Assembly: GCF_026191185.1 (NCBI RefSeq)
Contig: NZ_JAPHOV010000001.1
Location: 494,001 to 558,000 of the forward strand
Origin: Legionella sp. PATHC032
Lineage (GTDB): Bacteria > Pseudomonadota > Gammaproteobacteria > Legionellales > Legionellaceae
Direction of reading: 5' to 3'
Length of the DNA stretch: 64,000 nt
Under the pieces are notes generated by a model, which was not told the origin of the DNA, did no database searches, and saw only the letters and a program-made list of their open reading frames with translations. A program made the position numbers and the translations under genes. Positions 8,795 through 19,211 of this stretch are shown piece after piece (the first letter of the stretch is position 1; each line of letters opens with the position of its first letter).

Positions 8795-10051
8795 TTAAAT
8801 AAGTTCTTTTTGATAACTTTCACGAATAGAAATGGTTATTGGTATCACGATAAGAGTCCACAGGAACAGGTACCAGGCTGGAGCCATTTTATTGTTACTT
8901 AATTCAATCAATGTAAACGCTACCAAAGGCATGGTCCCGCCAAACAAAGCCTGGCCAATGTTATAGGATATGGAAATTCCACTTGCTCGTACACTGGTTG
9001 GAAACATTTCTGCAATAATAGTGGGTACTGTCGCATTAATTGGGGCTAAAACTATCGCCAGTAATAATTCGCAGCATAAAGCTTTCCACCAACTACCACT
9101 TAATAAGAGCCAAAAAAATGGGAAGATTAGTATGCAAAGAGAAAATAAACCTATTAAAAAAATAGGCTTACGTCCTACTACATCAGAAAGAAATCCCATC
9201 AGTGGTATTAAAACTGTCAAAAGAGCAAGCGCAATTAAATTGATTAATAATGCATCTTTTAAGAGAAAATACTCAGATTTGACTAAAAAGGTTGTGACAT
9301 AGGCGATAAGTACATAATTAGCCATGGCAAGAATGCTAGTAATTATCACAGATAAAAACAATTGCTGTTTAAATCGCGTGAATACCACTTTTGCAGGAAG
9401 TTCGGTAGTATGCTTATCCTTAAGAAATGTGGGTGATTCAACGCTTTTAATACGCAAATAAATGCCCAAAATTCCTAAAATCCCCCCTAGCAGATACGCA
9501 TACCGCCATCCCCAATTTAATAGAGAATCACCTGTAAATAATGTGCTGAATATTGATGCTGTAAGCGCTCCTATAAAAATACCTAAAAAAGCGCTACTTA
9601 ACACCAGGCTTCCAGCAAGCCCCCGGCTATGTTGAAACATATGCTCAATCAAATAGGTGGTTGATCCAGGGAGTTCGCCTCCCACTGCAAGGCCCTGAAT
9701 CAGTCGTAAAACAGAAAATAAAATTGGGGCGGTGATTCCCAATGAATTAAAATCAGGCAATACAGCAATTAATGCGGTAGAAACGGTCATTACTGACATA
9801 GATAGTATTAATGCTTTCCGCCTTCCTACATGGTCAGCATAATGTCCAAGCAAAAGCCCACCAATTGGTCGCATAATGAATCCTATAGCAAATAAGCTAA
9901 ATGTTGCTATAAGAGAAACAAAATGGATTTTTGAAGGGAAAAAAATTTCAGCAAAGACTGGAGCAAAACTGGCATAGAGTAAGAAATCATACCACTCTAA
10001 AGCATTTCCGTATAATCCAGCAATAATGCTGTGTTTGATGTTTTGCTTCAT
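8795..10051 (-). CDS. tphA: MFS transporter TphA (proline/betaine-transporter-like)
   Basis: 418-residue major facilitator of the metabolite:H+ symporter subfamily with about 12 membrane segments. Typical signatures are the N-terminal GNALEWYDFLLYASFAPVF, the loop GHYADHVGRRKALI between segments 2 and 3, and LSDVVGRKP in the second half. The substrate cannot be read from sequence. It lies between icmB and icmF, and its start is 2 nt past the icmF stop, so it is probably cotranscribed with icmH-icmF. It is known as a transporter homologue in the icm locus not needed for intracellular growth. Confidence 0.92.
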   Translation of the reverse strand: MKQNIKHSIIAGLYGNALEWYDFLLYASFAPVFAEIFFPSKIHFVSLIATFSLFAIGFIMRPIGGLLLGHYADHVGRRKALILSMSVMTVSTALIAVLPDFNSLGITAPILFSVLRLIQGLAVGGELPGSTTYLIEHMFQHSRGLAGSLVLSSAFLGIFIGALTASIFSTLFTGDSLLNWGWRYAYLLGGILGILGIYLRIKSVESPTFLKDKHTTELPAKVVFTRFKQQLFLSVIITSILAMANYVLIAYVTTFLVKSEYFLLKDALLINLIALALLTVLIPLMGFLSDVVGRKPIFLIGLFSLCILIFPFFWLLLSGSWWKALCCELLLAIVLAPINATVPTIIAEMFPTSVRASGISISYNIGQALFGGTMPLVAFTLIELSNNKMAPAWYLFLWTLIVIPITISIRESYQKELI

Positions 10052-10053
10052 AA

Positions 10054-12975
10054 TTATGCAATATGATCGTTCAAAGTAAACCCATTTAGAATTCCTGGAG
10101 TAAAGGGATTAATTTGGTTGTTTGTTTTTAATAAATACCGGCCGGAGTTGCTATTCACTTCAAAAAGTATTTGGAGGCTGGAGCTATCTTGTTCATCCAC
10201 AAGAACATTAACTTTTTCAAGTAATTTAAATATTGCCCAGGTTCCATATTCTGTGAGCTCATAATGATTCCCTTCAATAGAATCAAGAGCCAATTTAGCG
10301 TTGTTTTGAGGCCAGGTGAAGCGAATTAATGAATCGCTTGTTTGATTATCCATTAATTTGGTCCCGCCAATTTCAAGGACTAGATTAGAAACTACTGGAT
10401 CCAGAGAGATTTTTTGCAAGCTAAAATCAATTTTACTTTCCTCACTGTGATCAGGAAAAAACATATTAGTGATGATATTGGCACGGATTAATTCATCAAT
10501 TACTTCATTTGAAATGGGTAAGATGAAATCATTCACTGCTTTAGGCTTCCATTCTGGAGATGAAGTATCAAGAAATGGTTTAAGGTATTGTTCAGTGTAG
10601 GTGTTCAATAAGCCATGAGTTGAGAAAAAGCGATTAAAATCTGCAATATCTATTTCTGCAGTTTGTGACGAATCAAAAGGATAGCGCTGGGCAATAGAGT
10701 TTTGGAATTCTCTATAGACGGTTTTTTGCCATTGATTATTAATATATTGACGGCTATCTCTAATCAATATAACCCAAGTGTCACCAGCTATTTGCTTTGT
10801 CCACGAACTCAATGGTTCAGGTAATTGACGTGCTTGACTGTAGAGCAAACTTATAGGGTCAGAGGAATTTTCATTGATAAAGCGCGATCGTGTAATGGTA
10901 AATGCTGTTTTACCTCCATCATTTACAACAGATAAAGTTGCAATAAATCGTTCTAACTCAGAAATTCTAAAATCTAATTCCTTTATGCTGGATAAAGTTG
11001 TTAAATTTAAATCGGTAAATTGATTGGCAATGAATTGGTTAAAGGTGGATATGCTTTCAGTTAAATCCGGTTTGGTTTCCTGCTGAATAAAATTAGCGAA
11101 TTTATAAAACGAATTAGATTGTTGTATTAGTTTTGTTAATTGACGACCTTGATGATAATCCTGATACCGTAATGGTTGGGATTTCTTCATGAACGTTTGC
11201 CACCAAGTGACGTAATCAAAACAATAGGCCTGAATAAGCATATTGTGTAATTGAGACAAATCCTGTCTTGCAAGCACCCAGTTTTCTGATTGAAGTGTAC
11301 TGGTAATTTTAGGTAATTCGTTAATGATTTTCGTAAATCCGGTTTTAGTAAAATAGGTTGGCACTTCATCTGTAGGTAAAGTAAAACCTTCTATTACTAT
11401 CTTTTGCTTTTCCTGAGGGAAATACTCTTTAGCAATGGAATAATATAAATAACTTGTTGGAAGCGCATTAAGATAATTCCTTGCATCACTGATTACTTGT
11501 GATTTGATGGGTATGTTTTGGGGAGGATTGTTAAGGGTTTGCTTTAAAAGAGCCAACTGTTTTTGAGTTGTGACCGATGCACGTCCCTGCCATTGTTGTT
11601 GAAACCAATCCAGTATGGGTTGCGCTGAAAAATATTTTGTTTGTCCTAGCATTAAATAAATTTTTAAAGCTTTGTATCGAGTTATAGGTGTGTTGCCAGG
11701 ATTTGTGATGACTTGTTCCAACTCATTGGCTAAAGAGGGAAGAAATTCACCTTGTAAACGATTTTGAGTATTGTTGTGAAGGTTTAATTTTAATTGGTGC
11801 ACAGTAGGCAGTGATATGGAGTTTGATGTAATGTGATTCATTTTATTTGCGGCTTGCGATAAGTGATACAAGGCTTGTGCGCCATTAGTGCCCTGATTAT
11901 TCAGTGCTTCATAGGCAAGCAATTCTTTACTAGCCTCATCAAGGATATGAGAGGTTTTGTAGTGATTATAAATTAGGGTTAATAAACTGAGCCCTGCCAA
12001 ACTTACTGCAACAGCAATAAATGGTTTTTGAGAAAATTTTGTAGTCTGTGGTGTCTGGATACATTGTTCCTGGATTGTTTTCAGTGCGCCTTCTACAAAG
12101 TAGGATCTGAAATTGGTCGCTTGAGGGAAAGTATCCTGAACAATCAAAGCGTATTCATGCTGAATTTTTTTGTTTAGCCTGTCTACACTAAACCCGCCTT
12201 GTTCAGCGCTCGTGAAAAAAATAGAGTGAACATGGAATAATTTTGGCGAAATTCCTTGAATTAGTGATTGAATTGGGGCTCTCAAACTGGCTAATTGCAA
12301 AGGAAATTCTCGGATCAAACTGCGTTTAATAGTGGAGCGTACCGGGTGCATTTTATTGATAACTTGCTGTCCCAAAGCTTCGATTAATTGATTGAATTGA
12401 AGGGAATACGTTTCAATTTTTTTAGTTAACTGGTTTACACAATCGAGAGAAAAGCCAAGTGGTTTGGATAGATCATTGACATGATCCATTTGATAAAATT
12501 CAGAAAAACCAGCCAAGGTATCCATCTTGGTGAATATTAAAGCTAATTCAACCTGATATCCCAGATTAACACCTAAACGTTGAAGAAGTTGCAAATGAGA
12601 TTTTTTTTGTTCGGTGAATTGTGCGGGTTCCGCTATCAGTAAATCATTGACATCCACGCATAAAATCAAACCTGTAATTTTGAGATGACGATTGCATTTA
12701 TTTAATTGTTTAAGTGTTGTGAGCAATAATGTTTTGCTATTAGTAAGCCAATTTTCACCAAGTTCTACTATGATTCCTTTTTGATTAAAATACAGTTTGG
12801 CATGCTCTTCGCTGAATACGGGCATTTCTTCCATATTACTTTGCTTTAACAGTGCCGATTTGCCTTGGGCATTTTTTCCGGTGATGACAATAAAAGATAA
12901 TTGATTAACTTGCGGTTTTAATTGAGAGAGAATTTTTTTTATAGCATCACATAATGCGCGTAATGAATTGTCCAT
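10054..12975 (-). CDS. icmF: Dot/Icm accessory membrane protein IcmF
   Basis: 973-residue inner-membrane protein, relative of the type VI secretion protein TssM. In Legionella it works with DotU to stabilise the Dot/Icm complex. A Walker A-like motif, GKNAQGKS, lies at residues 33-40 in an N-terminal GTPase-like domain. A membrane segment follows at about 320-340 (FIAVAVSLAGLSLLTLIY), then a long periplasmic C-terminal part. Its start overlaps the icmH stop by one base (TAATG), so the pair is translationally coupled. Confidence 0.95.
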   Translation of the reverse strand: MDNSLRALCDAIKKILSQLKPQVNQLSFIVITGKNAQGKSALLKQSNMEEMPVFSEEHAKLYFNQKGIIVELGENWLTNSKTLLLTTLKQLNKCNRHLKITGLILCVDVNDLLIAEPAQFTEQKKSHLQLLQRLGVNLGYQVELALIFTKMDTLAGFSEFYQMDHVNDLSKPLGFSLDCVNQLTKKIETYSLQFNQLIEALGQQVINKMHPVRSTIKRSLIREFPLQLASLRAPIQSLIQGISPKLFHVHSIFFTSAEQGGFSVDRLNKKIQHEYALIVQDTFPQATNFRSYFVEGALKTIQEQCIQTPQTTKFSQKPFIAVAVSLAGLSLLTLIYNHYKTSHILDEASKELLAYEALNNQGTNGAQALYHLSQAANKMNHITSNSISLPTVHQLKLNLHNNTQNRLQGEFLPSLANELEQVITNPGNTPITRYKALKIYLMLGQTKYFSAQPILDWFQQQWQGRASVTTQKQLALLKQTLNNPPQNIPIKSQVISDARNYLNALPTSYLYYSIAKEYFPQEKQKIVIEGFTLPTDEVPTYFTKTGFTKIINELPKITSTLQSENWVLARQDLSQLHNMLIQAYCFDYVTWWQTFMKKSQPLRYQDYHQGRQLTKLIQQSNSFYKFANFIQQETKPDLTESISTFNQFIANQFTDLNLTTLSSIKELDFRISELERFIATLSVVNDGGKTAFTITRSRFINENSSDPISLLYSQARQLPEPLSSWTKQIAGDTWVILIRDSRQYINNQWQKTVYREFQNSIAQRYPFDSSQTAEIDIADFNRFFSTHGLLNTYTEQYLKPFLDTSSPEWKPKAVNDFILPISNEVIDELIRANIITNMFFPDHSEESKIDFSLQKISLDPVVSNLVLEIGGTKLMDNQTSDSLIRFTWPQNNAKLALDSIEGNHYELTEYGTWAIFKLLEKVNVLVDEQDSSSLQILFEVNSNSGRYLLKTNNQINPFTPGILNGFTLNDHIA

Positions 12976-13760
12976 TAGTTTTCCAGCATAGCAAGTTGGG
13001 TATGTCCAAATAAAACTGTTTTCGCTTTGTTTTCTAATAAAACATGGCTAGTAACGAAAGCCAGAATTACAACAGCTACAGCAACAACAGTTGTTATCCA
13101 TGTTGCTTTATAATTTTTTTTAATGGTTTTGGGAAGAGGATTCTCATTAAACAAACGATTTGGTTTATTAAAACGATATTTTTGAATGATTTGATATAAA
13201 TCTTCAATAGTATTATCAAGAGATTGTCGCCCATCTGCTTTCAGATGGTATTCGCCCTCAAACCCGGCAATCAGGCAAAAGTAGGCTAATTCAATTAAAT
13301 CAAGAAATTGGTTTGGTCTTTCTTTAATATAATTCAATATTTCAAAAAAACGCTGTTGAGGCTGCGCCCCATCACTTGATAAGGGAGTGAATGATTTGAA
13401 TTCTGTCGTCAGGTTATAGACTCTTAGATAACTTTTACCTAATATTTCATCAATGGTTGCTGATAATAAATATTGAGCAATGCTAATAATATCCAACGGA
13501 TATTTAGATGCGTCTAATTTACTATGAAAGGCGCGTAATTCATGTTGTATATTTTCTCTTATATCTTCTACTGGAGGTAAAGAAGGACTTAAACAAAGTC
13601 TTTCCAATAAAGACAGCAATGGTCCGGCAGCTGCAACTAAAACATTTGTAGAAAATGGGGCAATAAATAATTTCGAACGATAATATCCACTTGGAACCAA
13701 CGCGGGCTCTGTGATAGCAAGACGATTGACAAGTGAGGACGGATATTGCTCAGTTGTCAT
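12975..13760 (-). CDS. icmH/dotU: Dot/Icm accessory protein IcmH/DotU
   Basis: 261-residue inner-membrane protein with a cytoplasmic N-terminal domain and a single C-terminal membrane segment (about residues 218-243). It belongs to the DotU/TssL family; partner of IcmF. The ATG sits 8 nt behind GGAG. It is first in the minus-strand set icmH-icmF-tphA, so the promoter should lie in the 473-bp gap before purH. Confidence 0.95.
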   Translation of the reverse strand: MTTEQYPSSLVNRLAITEPALVPSGYYRSKLFIAPFSTNVLVAAAGPLLSLLERLCLSPSLPPVEDIRENIQHELRAFHSKLDASKYPLDIISIAQYLLSATIDEILGKSYLRVYNLTTEFKSFTPLSSDGAQPQQRFFEILNYIKERPNQFLDLIELAYFCLIAGFEGEYHLKADGRQSLDNTIEDLYQIIQKYRFNKPNRLFNENPLPKTIKKNYKATWITTVVAVAVVILAFVTSHVLLENKAKTVLFGHTQLAMLEN

Positions 13761-14233
13761 TATATTACTCCATGAGATTCATTGACGCATTAGACGTTTA
13801 TTATAATTTTTATCTTTTGCGTGATTGCCAGTTGATTAGTAAGTATTCCTATAATTCTCGTTTATTCTATAGGTAAAATCTGCTTCTAGAAATACTTGCT
13901 CCTTGTTCTAATATCAAATCCATAAATCCTATAAGAAAAGGACCATTTACGCTAATCAATAAGCTTCAATTAAAAAGAAGATGATACGTTATATACGACT
14001 CTTTGTTCAAGTTAGTCAAGCCCAGAATTCAGGGCAAAATCATATTTTGATTAAATAATAAAATATATGTGCTATTGCAGCGCAGGTGGAGATCCATTTC
14101 AAATCCCGTTCTTCAGTTTGCTATCAAGCTTCCCGACTGTGGGGGAATGACAAAACATGAACGATTATTTGTGCTGTTTATTGTACTTAATGGCATGATC
14201 TTGCCTCGATTTAGAATTAATAGATGTTCGACA
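13761..14233. other. 473-bp gap between icmH and purH
   Basis: It should hold the icmH promoter and the 3' end of the purH transcript, both on the minus strand. A TATAAT-like hexamer (minus strand, 13800-13805) lies about 40 bp before icmH, but I see no convincing -35 partner. I found no clear terminator hairpin, RNA gene or credible small ORF. Confidence 0.5.
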
Positions 14234-15823
14234 TTAATGTTTAAAATGACGCACTCCTGTAAAAATCATGGCAATGTTGTGTTGGTCGGCGTAAGAAATA
14301 ATTTGTTCATCTCTGATAGAACCCCCTGGTTGAATAATTGCGGATATACCAGCTTTCGCAGCTATTTCAATAGTATCAGGGAAAGGTATAAATGCGTCTG
14401 AGGCCATAACAGAGCCTTTGGGATCAAAGCCCATTTGCTCTGCTTGCCACAAACCAATACGAGCGCTCATCACTCGACTGGTTTGCCCTCCTCCAATCCC
14501 TATGGTGGCCAAATCTTTAGCATATACAATCGCATTGGATTTGACATGCTTGGCTGCTAACCAAGCGAACATTAAATTTTCGAGTTGCTCATCAGAGGGT
14601 TTTATTCGGGTAACGGTTTGCAATTCACAAGATTCCAGCGAAAGAGAATCATGTTCTTGTACTAATAGACCACCATCAACTTTCTTCATATTTAATCTAA
14701 AATTGGTACCTTGTTGCCAAAAACCGGTGAGAAGAACACGAATATTCTCTTTGGTTGCCAGAATTTTTTTTGCTTCTTCATTGGCATCAGGTGCAATAAT
14801 GACTTCAACAAATTGCTTTTCAAGTATTGTCTTGGCCGTATCGCTGTCCAGAGTTCCATTGAAAGCAATAATTCCTCCATAAGCGGATACAGGATCACTT
14901 TGAAAGGCTTTTAAGTAAGCATCAAGTGATGTTTCGGATAGCGCAATGCCGCAGGGGTTGGTATGTTTTACAATGACGCAAACCGACTTTTCATTGGAAA
15001 ATGATTTAACACAATCGAGAGCTGCATCGGCATCAATGATATTATTATAGGATAATTGTTTTCCCTGTAATAATGTTGCTGTGCCTAAAGAGCCTGGATG
15101 TGAATTTTTATCAGCATAAAAAATAGCTTGTTGATGAGGATTTTCACCATAACGAAGATCAGTAATTTTATTAAATTGACAGGTTAGGATGTCGGGAAAT
15201 CCAGTTGGTACATAATCATTATCTAAAGTGGTTAAATAATTTGCAATTGCGGCATCGTAGGCTGCAGTATGGGCAAATGCTTTTTTAGCTAACGTAAAAT
15301 TCCAATGAGAAGGCACTTTCTGATCTTGTAAATAATGAATCAATTTTGGGTAATCATTAGGATCAACGATGACATACGTATGGGCATGGTTTTTAGCTGC
15401 TGCCCTCACCATCGTTGGTCCACCAATGTCAATGTTTTCAATGGCCTTATTAAAATCGCAGTCCGGGTGGTTAATGATTTGTTCAAAGGGGTATAAATTG
15501 ACAATAAGTAAATCAATAGGTTTTATTCCATGTTGTTTTAAAACAGGGCTGTCTTGTTCTCCGCGGGCTAATAAACCAGCATGAATAGCTGGATGAAGGG
15601 TTTTGACTCTTCCATCCATTATTTCGGGAAATCCCGTACAATCACTGACATCGGTAACTGGTAATTTATGTTCTCTTAATATTGCAGCTGTGTTACCCGT
15701 GGCTATCAATTCCACTCCATGGTCATGTAAGGCCTGACCGAGTTCTCTTATTCCTCTTTTATCAGAAACACTCAGCAGTGCTCGATGTGGCTTGAAAGAA
15801 GAGTCAATTTGTTTTTTCGCCAT
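14234..15823 (-). CDS. purH: Bifunctional IMP cyclohydrolase / AICAR transformylase
   Basis: 529 residues, the usual length. It catalyses the last two steps of de novo IMP synthesis: formylation of AICAR by 10-formyl-THF, then ring closure. The N-terminal methylglyoxal-synthase-like domain (residues 1-200) begins ALLSVSDKRGIRELGQAL; the C-terminal transformylase domain includes DLRYGENPHQQA and VKHTNPCGIA. It ends the row aroQ-accB-accC-prmA-purH, with prmA 26 nt upstream. Confidence 0.97.
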   Translation of the reverse strand: MAKKQIDSSFKPHRALLSVSDKRGIRELGQALHDHGVELIATGNTAAILREHKLPVTDVSDCTGFPEIMDGRVKTLHPAIHAGLLARGEQDSPVLKQHGIKPIDLLIVNLYPFEQIINHPDCDFNKAIENIDIGGPTMVRAAAKNHAHTYVIVDPNDYPKLIHYLQDQKVPSHWNFTLAKKAFAHTAAYDAAIANYLTTLDNDYVPTGFPDILTCQFNKITDLRYGENPHQQAIFYADKNSHPGSLGTATLLQGKQLSYNNIIDADAALDCVKSFSNEKSVCVIVKHTNPCGIALSETSLDAYLKAFQSDPVSAYGGIIAFNGTLDSDTAKTILEKQFVEVIIAPDANEEAKKILATKENIRVLLTGFWQQGTNFRLNMKKVDGGLLVQEHDSLSLESCELQTVTRIKPSDEQLENLMFAWLAAKHVKSNAIVYAKDLATIGIGGGQTSRVMSARIGLWQAEQMGFDPKGSVMASDAFIPFPDTIEIAAKAGISAIIQPGGSIRDEQIISYADQHNIAMIFTGVRHFKH

Positions 15824-15849
15824 TTACATATACCTTAGTGATATCGTTA

Positions 15850-16719
15850 TTATTTGCTGGTAAAAACCAGCAATGACCATCCCTCACAATATTCAGTTGC
15901 AATATGATTGAATGCGGAATCATAAGCTTCAATCAGTAAAGGGGCTTGTTCTTCCAGGAGCCCTGATGTTACCAAATGCATGCCGGAGGGGAGTAGTTGA
16001 TGAAAACGCTCCTTTAAGTTGATTAGCGGGGCTAACAAAATATTTGCGATAATTAAATTCACAGGGTTTTGTAATGCCTCCGGGGAGCTGATAGAGAGCT
16101 GACTTTCAGTGATATGATTGACATACGCATTATTTTGAGTCGCTTGTAACGCTTGATTATCTATGTCAACGGCATAGACATGTTTAGCCCCTAACTTGAT
16201 TGCAGCGAGGGATAGTATCCCTGAGCCACATCCATAATCTATTACTGATTTATTTTTTAAGTCAGCCTGTTCCAGCCAGTTTAGGCATAGGGAGGTGGTC
16301 GCATGTGTGCCTGTACCAAATGCCAACCCAGGATCTAACATTAAATTTACAGCATCAGGTTCAGGGGGAGAGAGCCAAGTAGGGCAGACCCATAAACGGT
16401 TACCAAAACGATGAGGTTGAAAATCTTCCATCCAGGCTCTTTCCCAATTTTTATCAGCGAGTGTTTCCAAACTGCAATGCAGAGAAGGTCTTTTATCAGC
16501 CAATTGTTCTCTTACGTATTGCGCTTCTTCTGCTTGGGCAAATAAGGCATGTATGATTACCTCAGGCCATAAGGGTGTTGTCCCTGGCTCTGGTTCAAGA
16601 ACAGGATTATCGTTTTTGTCCGTGAGCATGATGGACAAGGCACCGTATTCTTCGAGTTCCTCGGTTATTTCTTCAATCTTGTCATTAGGACAATGTTCTA
16701 TTTTTAGTTGAAACCACAC
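15850..16719 (-). CDS. prmA: Ribosomal protein L11 methyltransferase
   Basis: 289 residues. SAM-dependent trimethylation of ribosomal protein L11. A small N-terminal substrate-recognition domain precedes a Rossmann methyltransferase domain with VIDYGCGSGILSLAAI (motif I) and NLIIANILLAPL (motif IV). GTGTHATTSLCL is a family signature. It starts one nt beyond the accC stop, so it is in the accBC operon, a common gammaproteobacterial arrangement. Confidence 0.97.
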   Translation of the reverse strand: MWFQLKIEHCPNDKIEEITEELEEYGALSIMLTDKNDNPVLEPEPGTTPLWPEVIIHALFAQAEEAQYVREQLADKRPSLHCSLETLADKNWERAWMEDFQPHRFGNRLWVCPTWLSPPEPDAVNLMLDPGLAFGTGTHATTSLCLNWLEQADLKNKSVIDYGCGSGILSLAAIKLGAKHVYAVDIDNQALQATQNNAYVNHITESQLSISSPEALQNPVNLIIANILLAPLINLKERFHQLLPSGMHLVTSGLLEEQAPLLIEAYDSAFNHIATEYCEGWSLLVFTSK

Positions 16720-16720
16720 G

Positions 16721-18064
16721 CTATGAATCCTTGAGCATTTTTTCTAGATAGTGAATGTTTGTGCCACCTTCCATAAAAGATTTGTCATGAAGAATACGTT
16801 GGTGTAATTCAATATTAGTCTTTATGCCATCAATGATAATTTCATCAAGAGCATTACGCATTCTGGCAATAGCTTCTGCTCTTGTTGCCCCATAACTTAT
16901 TAATTTTCCTATCATGGAATCGTAATTAGGCGGAACAACATAGCTGCTATAGATGTGAGAATCAAAACGAATGCCTGGACCTCCTGGCTGGTGAAGCAAT
17001 TTTATGGTTCCAGGAGAAGGCATAAAATTCCTGGGGTCTTCCGCATTGATTCGGCATTCAATAGCATGGCCACGTAATTTAATATCTTTTTGGGTTAATG
17101 TCAGAGGAATATCGCTGGCAATTTTGATTTGTTCTTTAATTAAATCAATACCAGTGATCATTTCTGTTACTGGATGCTCAACCTGGATGCGTGTATTCAT
17201 TTCGATGAAATAAAAACAACCATCTTGAAATAAAAATTCAAAGGTTCCAGCACCTCGGTATTGTAACTCCTTGCAGGCTTTAATCACTGACGCGCCAATT
17301 TCTTCTCTTAATTCAGGGGTAATTCCTGGAGCCGGGGCTTCTTCTACGACTTTTTGATGTCGTCTTTGCATCGAGCAATCACGTTCACCCAGATGTATAG
17401 CATGTCCTTTACCATCTCCAAGAACTTGGAATTCAACATGGCGAGGATTTTCCAGAAATTTTTCCATGTAAACTATCGGGTTATTGAAAGCGGCTTTTGC
17501 TTCGCTTCGGGTTAATGCAATAGCACTGAGTAAATTGGATTCGCTATGAACGACTCTCATGCCACGTCCACCACCGCCACCTGCTGCTTTGATAATGATG
17601 GGATAACCAATTTTTCGCGCTAACTCCAGGTTTTTGTTGTCGTCATCTCCTAAAGGACCGTCTGAACCGGGAACACAGGGGACTCCTGCCGCTTTCATTG
17701 CGGCAATGGCAGAAACTTTATCCCCCATAAGGCGAATGGAGTCACCGCGCGGGCCAATAAAGCGAAAGCCGCTTTGTTCAACAATATCTGCAAAATCAGC
17801 ATTTTCTGATAAAAATCCATAACCTGGATGTATCGCCACTGCATCAGTAATTTCTGCCGCGGATATAATTGCGGGAATATTGAGATAGCTTTTTTGGGCA
17901 GGCGCAGGGCCTATGCATACTGTTTCATCAGCTAGGCGAACGTGCAACAAATCTTTGTCTACATCAGAGTGAACAGCAACAGTCTGAATGCCGAGTTCTT
18001 TACAAGCACGCAATATACGAAGGGCAATTTCGCCTCTATTAGCAATAACTATTTTACTGAGCAT
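16721..18064 (-). CDS. accC: Acetyl-CoA carboxylase, biotin carboxylase subunit
   Basis: 447 residues, normal length. ATP-dependent carboxylation of biotin on AccB, the first half-reaction of malonyl-CoA synthesis. It shows the ATP-grasp glycine loop [13 protein letters not shown], the [13 protein letters not shown] segment and the catalytic-region motif [14 protein letters not shown]. It lies 12 nt downstream of accB in the same operon. Confidence 0.98.
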   Translation of the reverse strand: MLSKIVIANRGEIALRILRACKELGIQTVAVHSDVDKDLLHVRLADETVCIGPAPAQKSYLNIPAIISAAEITDAVAIHPGYGFLSENADFADIVEQSGFRFIGPRGDSIRLMGDKVSAIAAMKAAGVPCVPGSDGPLGDDDNKNLELARKIGYPIIIKAAGGGGGRGMRVVHSESNLLSAIALTRSEAKAAFNNPIVYMEKFLENPRHVEFQVLGDGKGHAIHLGERDCSMQRRHQKVVEEAPAPGITPELREEIGASVIKACKELQYRGAGTFEFLFQDGCFYFIEMNTRIQVEHPVTEMITGIDLIKEQIKIASDIPLTLTQKDIKLRGHAIECRINAEDPRNFMPSPGTIKLLHQPGGPGIRFDSHIYSSYVVPPNYDSMIGKLISYGATRAEAIARMRNALDEIIIDGIKTNIELHQRILHDKSFMEGGTNIHYLEKMLKDS

Positions 18065-18076
18065 AAACAGGCCTCT

Positions 18077-18559
18077 CTATTCTATGATAAACAAGGCCTG
18101 GTCATATTCAACGGGATCCCCGTTTTTTACCAGGATTTCAACAATTTTCCCAGCACGATCTGCTTCAATTTCATTGAACATTTTCATTGCTTCAATAATG
18201 CATAAAGTATCGCCCGCTTTAACAGATTGTCCCACTGTCACAAAAGGAGGGTTGTCTGGCGATGGGGCTGTGTACATTGTACCAACCATTGGTGAACGAA
18301 TTTTATGGCCTGAGGAGGTTGAAGTGACTTGTTTATTTTCAACCACATGAGGTTCGGCGGTAGAAGTATTGGATGAAGGAGTAGAAGTCGTTTGTTTCGC
18401 GACAGAAGGAGCCACATAATGAATTTGTGGAGCCGCTTCTGTTGCTATATTACTATGCCGGCTTAGCCTTAATGACTCTTCACCTTCTTTGATTTCAATC
18501 TCTGAAATGCCAGTTTCTTCCAGGAGCTCAATGAGTTTTCTGATTTTTCTGATATCCAT
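18077..18559 (-). CDS. accB: Acetyl-CoA carboxylase biotin carboxyl carrier protein
   Basis: 160 residues from the ATG at 18559, chosen because the product then begins [14 protein letters not shown] like other AccB proteins and is preceded by AGAGAGAAAG; a longer in-frame reading to 18688 runs into aroQ. Residues 1-35 form the N-terminal region, a Thr/Ser-rich linker follows, and the C-terminal biotinyl domain carries [10 protein letters not shown] with the acceptor at Lys126. It is carboxylated by AccC and starts 13 nt past the aroQ stop. Confidence 0.97.
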   Translation of the reverse strand: MDIRKIRKLIELLEETGISEIEIKEGEESLRLSRHSNIATEAAPQIHYVAPSVAKQTTSTPSSNTSTAEPHVVENKQVTSTSSGHKIRSPMVGTMYTAPSPDNPPFVTVGQSVKAGDTLCIIEAMKMFNEIEADRAGKIVEILVKNGDPVEYDQALFIIE

Positions 18560-18572
18560 TTGTTCTTTCTCT

Positions 18573-19010
18573 CTACTGTAATTCTTTGATAATTGCTTGT
18601 AAGGCCAGTAAATACCCTTGCGCCCCCAAACCGCTAATGACACCAACGGCGATATCTGAGAAATAGGAGTGGTGGCGAAAAGTTTCACGGGAAAAAATGT
18701 TACTTAAATGAACCTCAATAAATGGAATGGCAACCGCACTTAAAGCATCTCTAAGGGCAATGCTTGTATGAGTAAATGCTGCAGGATTTATGATAATGTA
18801 ATTGATTTTATCAATTCCAGCCTGATGGACTGCTTGAATTAACTCTGCTTCAGCATTGCTTTGAAAGCAGCTGAGTTGAATCCCTGCATTGTCAGCTTCC
18901 TGGATTAAATCACCATTGATTTGAGTTAGCGAAGTATGGCCATAAATGAATGGTTCTCGGGAACCTAAAAGGTTTAAATTGGGGCCATGTAATACTAGAA
19001 TTTTTTTCAT
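18573..19010 (-). CDS. aroQ: Type II 3-dehydroquinate dehydratase
   Basis: 145 residues. Third step of the shikimate pathway, 3-dehydroquinate to 3-dehydroshikimate. The dodecameric type II family is recognised by [17 protein letters not shown] (active-site lid with Arg and Tyr), [16 protein letters not shown] (catalytic Asn and substrate loop) and [17 protein letters not shown] (catalytic His). It heads the aroQ-accB-accC-prmA-purH row. Confidence 0.97.
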   Translation of the reverse strand: MKKILVLHGPNLNLLGSREPFIYGHTSLTQINGDLIQEADNAGIQLSCFQSNAEAELIQAVHQAGIDKINYIIINPAAFTHTSIALRDALSAVAIPFIEVHLSNIFSRETFRHHSYFSDIAVGVISGLGAQGYLLALQAIIKELQ

Positions 19011-19211
19011 TACACATCAGTATAGTCTGAGATTTGGAGATTTTGCCTGAACTTTATGAACATGTCTATATATCTGCGAGGATATCGGCAAGATCTCCGC
19101 AAGTTTAGCAAGAAATTTTATATTTAGTGAAAAGGAATTGATTGTACTTAAAGAGTGTCCCGATTTTAGGATTATGCTATTGTTATTTATTTCCTGAGCC
19201 AGGAAGAGCTT

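Noticed and set aside
14069..14401. 110-codon plus-strand ORF after icmH
   Set aside because: Half of it is antisense to the conserved 3' end of purH, and it has no ribosome site or family resemblance.
18560..18688. Longer N-terminus for AccB
   Set aside because: The extension overlaps aroQ coding sequence and has no AccB similarity; the ATG at 18559 has a ribosome site.
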